From: Comamonadaceae bacterium M7527
GTDB taxonomy: Bacteria > Pseudomonadota > Gammaproteobacteria > Burkholderiales > Burkholderiaceae_C
Direction of reading: 5' to 3'
Length of the DNA stretch: 64,000 nt
Assembly (NCBI GenBank): GCA_021044545.1
Contig: CP087990.1
Coordinates: 744,001 to 808,000 of the forward strand
Under the pieces are notes generated by a model that saw only the letters and a program-made list of their open reading frames with translations, did not search any database and was not told the DNA's origin. The position numbers and the translations under genes were made by a program. Below are positions 62,685 to 64,000 of the stretch, piece after piece (positions within the stretch are counted from its first letter, which is position 1; each line of letters starts with the position of its first letter).

Positions 62685-64000
62685 ATGGTGTCCCCCTCCA
62701 ATCAAATGCCGCAACCGCCGCAACAAGCCCAGCCGCATGTCAGCGGCAAGTCTGGCCTGAGAGCGCCGTCGCGTCTGTGGCGTCGCTGGTGGCGCGCGCA
62801 AACACCGGCCAAACAAGACCGTGTAGCAACCTTTGGCCCACTGGCAGCGGTTGTGCTGTTTTTGGCCGCCATCGTCCTGTCAATTGGTTATCTGCGGGTT
62901 GAAGAGGCAGACCGCGAGCAAGAAACAATTACCCGCGACGTGGAATATGCCCAGCAACGACTGCGCCTGCACTTGCTGGAGCGGCGCGAACAGCTGCTGC
63001 GCTTGGCCAGGGACGTGACATCTGAGCGCTTGTCTGGGCAGCGGTTTGTGCAACAAGCGCAACAACTCATAGCCTTGGCGCCAGACCTGGAAACGGTGGC
63101 CTTGCTGGACGAGCGGCACACCATAAAGGGGAGCTATACCGCCCAAACCGCCCCCATCAGCCGGGTGCGCTACGTTGGTGAAAACATGGCCAGCGCCAAC
63201 AATGCAGACGCCTTTCAGACCCTGGCGGCTGTGAAGGCCACGGTGTACACGCGCCCCATACATGACGAAGCCGCCATAGCCGGCTTGCCTGCAGAAGCAC
63301 AGGGCAGCGACGCCACCTTGTTGCTGCTGGTGCCGGTGATGCAGGGTGAGCAATTGGTGGGCAGCCTGATGGCGGAGCTCAGCATGGACGGGCTATTGCG
63401 CTACGGTGTGCCTGGCGAGGTGCTAACCAAATACGCGGTGGCATTGGTAGATGCCAGTGACAACGTATTGGCGGGCTACATGCCAGAGGTGAAGCGCTTG
63501 ATGGCACGCTGGCTGCCTTGGGCCGCACAACAATCCGAGCACCAGGTAGCGGTCTCACCCATTGGCAGCAGCCTGGTGCTCAAGGCCAGGGCTTGGCGCA
63601 CCTCTTCCAGCGTCATTGGCAACACCATTTTGTCGCTGGTGGCCGCACTCAGTGCGCTGACGCTGTGGATGCTCATGGGTAACTGGCGACACACGCGCAA
63701 ACGCCTGGAGACACAACACGCCTTGATGGCTGAGACCAACTTCAGGCGCGCCATGGAAAACTCCATGCTCACGGGTATGCGCGCCTTGGACATGCAAGGA
63801 CGCATCACCTACGTCAACCCTGCGTTTTGCCAAATGACGGGGTGGACCGAGCAAGAGTTGGTGGGGCGCACGCCGCCCTTCCCTTATTGGCCGCGCAACG
63901 ACCAGGCCATGTTGGCCGCGCGCCTGGAGGACGAACTGAAGGGGCGCTCCAACCCCGGCGGGTTTGAGGTACGGGTGCAACGCAAAGACAACAGCATTTT
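62685..64000 (+). CDS. PAS-domain sensor kinase, N-terminal part
   Basis: The frame opens at ATG 62685 (MVSPSNQMPQPPQQAQPHVS) and runs to the window edge, 438 residues. It has a membrane segment (GPLAAVVLFLAAIVLSIGYL), a periplasmic sensor region of about 230 residues, a second membrane segment (ILSLVAALSALTLWMLMGNW) and then a PAS domain (FRRAMENSMLTGMRALDMQG, VNPAFCQMTGWTEQELVG). The kinase core would follow outside the window. It is divergent from aceE. Kinase identity is inferred from the layout. Confidence 0.82.
   Translation, partial: MVSPSNQMPQPPQQAQPHVSGKSGLRAPSRLWRRWWRAQTPAKQDRVATFGPLAAVVLFLAAIVLSIGYLRVEEADREQETITRDVEYAQQRLRLHLLERREQLLRLARDVTSERLSGQRFVQQAQQLIALAPDLETVALLDERHTIKGSYTAQTAPISRVRYVGENMASANNADAFQTLAAVKATVYTRPIHDEAAIAGLPAEAQGSDATLLLLVPVMQGEQLVGSLMAELSMDGLLRYGVPGEVLTKYAVALVDASDNVLAGYMPEVKRLMARWLPWAAQQSEHQVAVSPIGSSLVLKARAWRTSSSVIGNTILSLVAALSALTLWMLMGNWRHTRKRLETQHALMAETNFRRAMENSMLTGMRALDMQGRITYVNPAFCQMTGWTEQELVGRTPPFPYWPRNDQAMLAARLEDELKGRSNPGGFEVRVQRKDNSI

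Overview
The window looks like a GC-rich chromosomal segment of a betaproteobacterium, most likely order Burkholderiales and close to Comamonadaceae. The gene order (purD, acyltransferase, hemF, nadD, rsfS, rlmH, maf, rng), the lipoyl-domain-bearing LpdA beside an AceF with two lipoyl domains, and the style of TolB and ClpS all fit that group. This placement is inferred from gene content; no phylogenetic test was possible.

Layout. 1-6,020: end of pyrD, an FAD oxidoreductase, an exonuclease/GIY-YIG protein, DAHP synthase, YaeQ and an EamA transporter. 6,104-14,916: an 8.8-kb element integrated in the 3' end of tRNA-Lys(UUU), bounded by a 45-bp direct repeat. It carries a tyrosine integrase with a DUF4224 partner, an SSB, a holin/endolysin block, a broken XRE regulator, a porin fragment, an alcohol-dehydrogenase-like gene, and an unusual run of four Sec-exported proteins of unknown function. 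I see no terminase, capsid, portal or replication gene. 15,078-19,899: TcdA, a YeeE/YedE transporter and ybgF-pal-tolB, separated from tolQRA. 20,074-29,641: msbA-like exporter, then the rng-maf-rlmH-rsfS-nadD-hemF-acyltransferase-purD-yebC run. 29,910-35,401: DUF1499, clpA-clpS, icd, DUF192.

35,419-42,779 is a catabolic unit: a LysR regulator, a DUF1445 hydro-lyase, a DctPQM TRAP transporter and PxpBCA 5-oxoprolinase, which together suggest uptake and ring-opening of a glutamate/pyroglutamate-like compound. 42,976-46,569 is a putative metal (probably zinc) operon: DUF3299, ABC permease, ABC ATPase, DUF2796 and a His-rich DUF2946-like membrane protein. 46,590-51,306 holds small stress and detoxification genes (cupin, FKBP, arsC/arsH, an Old Yellow Enzyme). 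51,340-55,551 is an SHP/diheme cytochrome c/cytochrome b redox cluster divergent from a PepSY protein and a two-component system. 55,673-56,164 is a broken trimeric-autotransporter anchor. 56,289-62,471 is the pyruvate dehydrogenase operon (aceE-aceF-lpdA), with the start of a PAS sensor kinase divergent from it.

Data quality matters here. At least ten genes, including housekeeping genes such as aceE, msbA and tolB, are split by single-base frameshifts, and most of these fall in short homopolymers. I read most of them as sequence errors, not real pseudogenes, and I give full gene spans with the suspected site.
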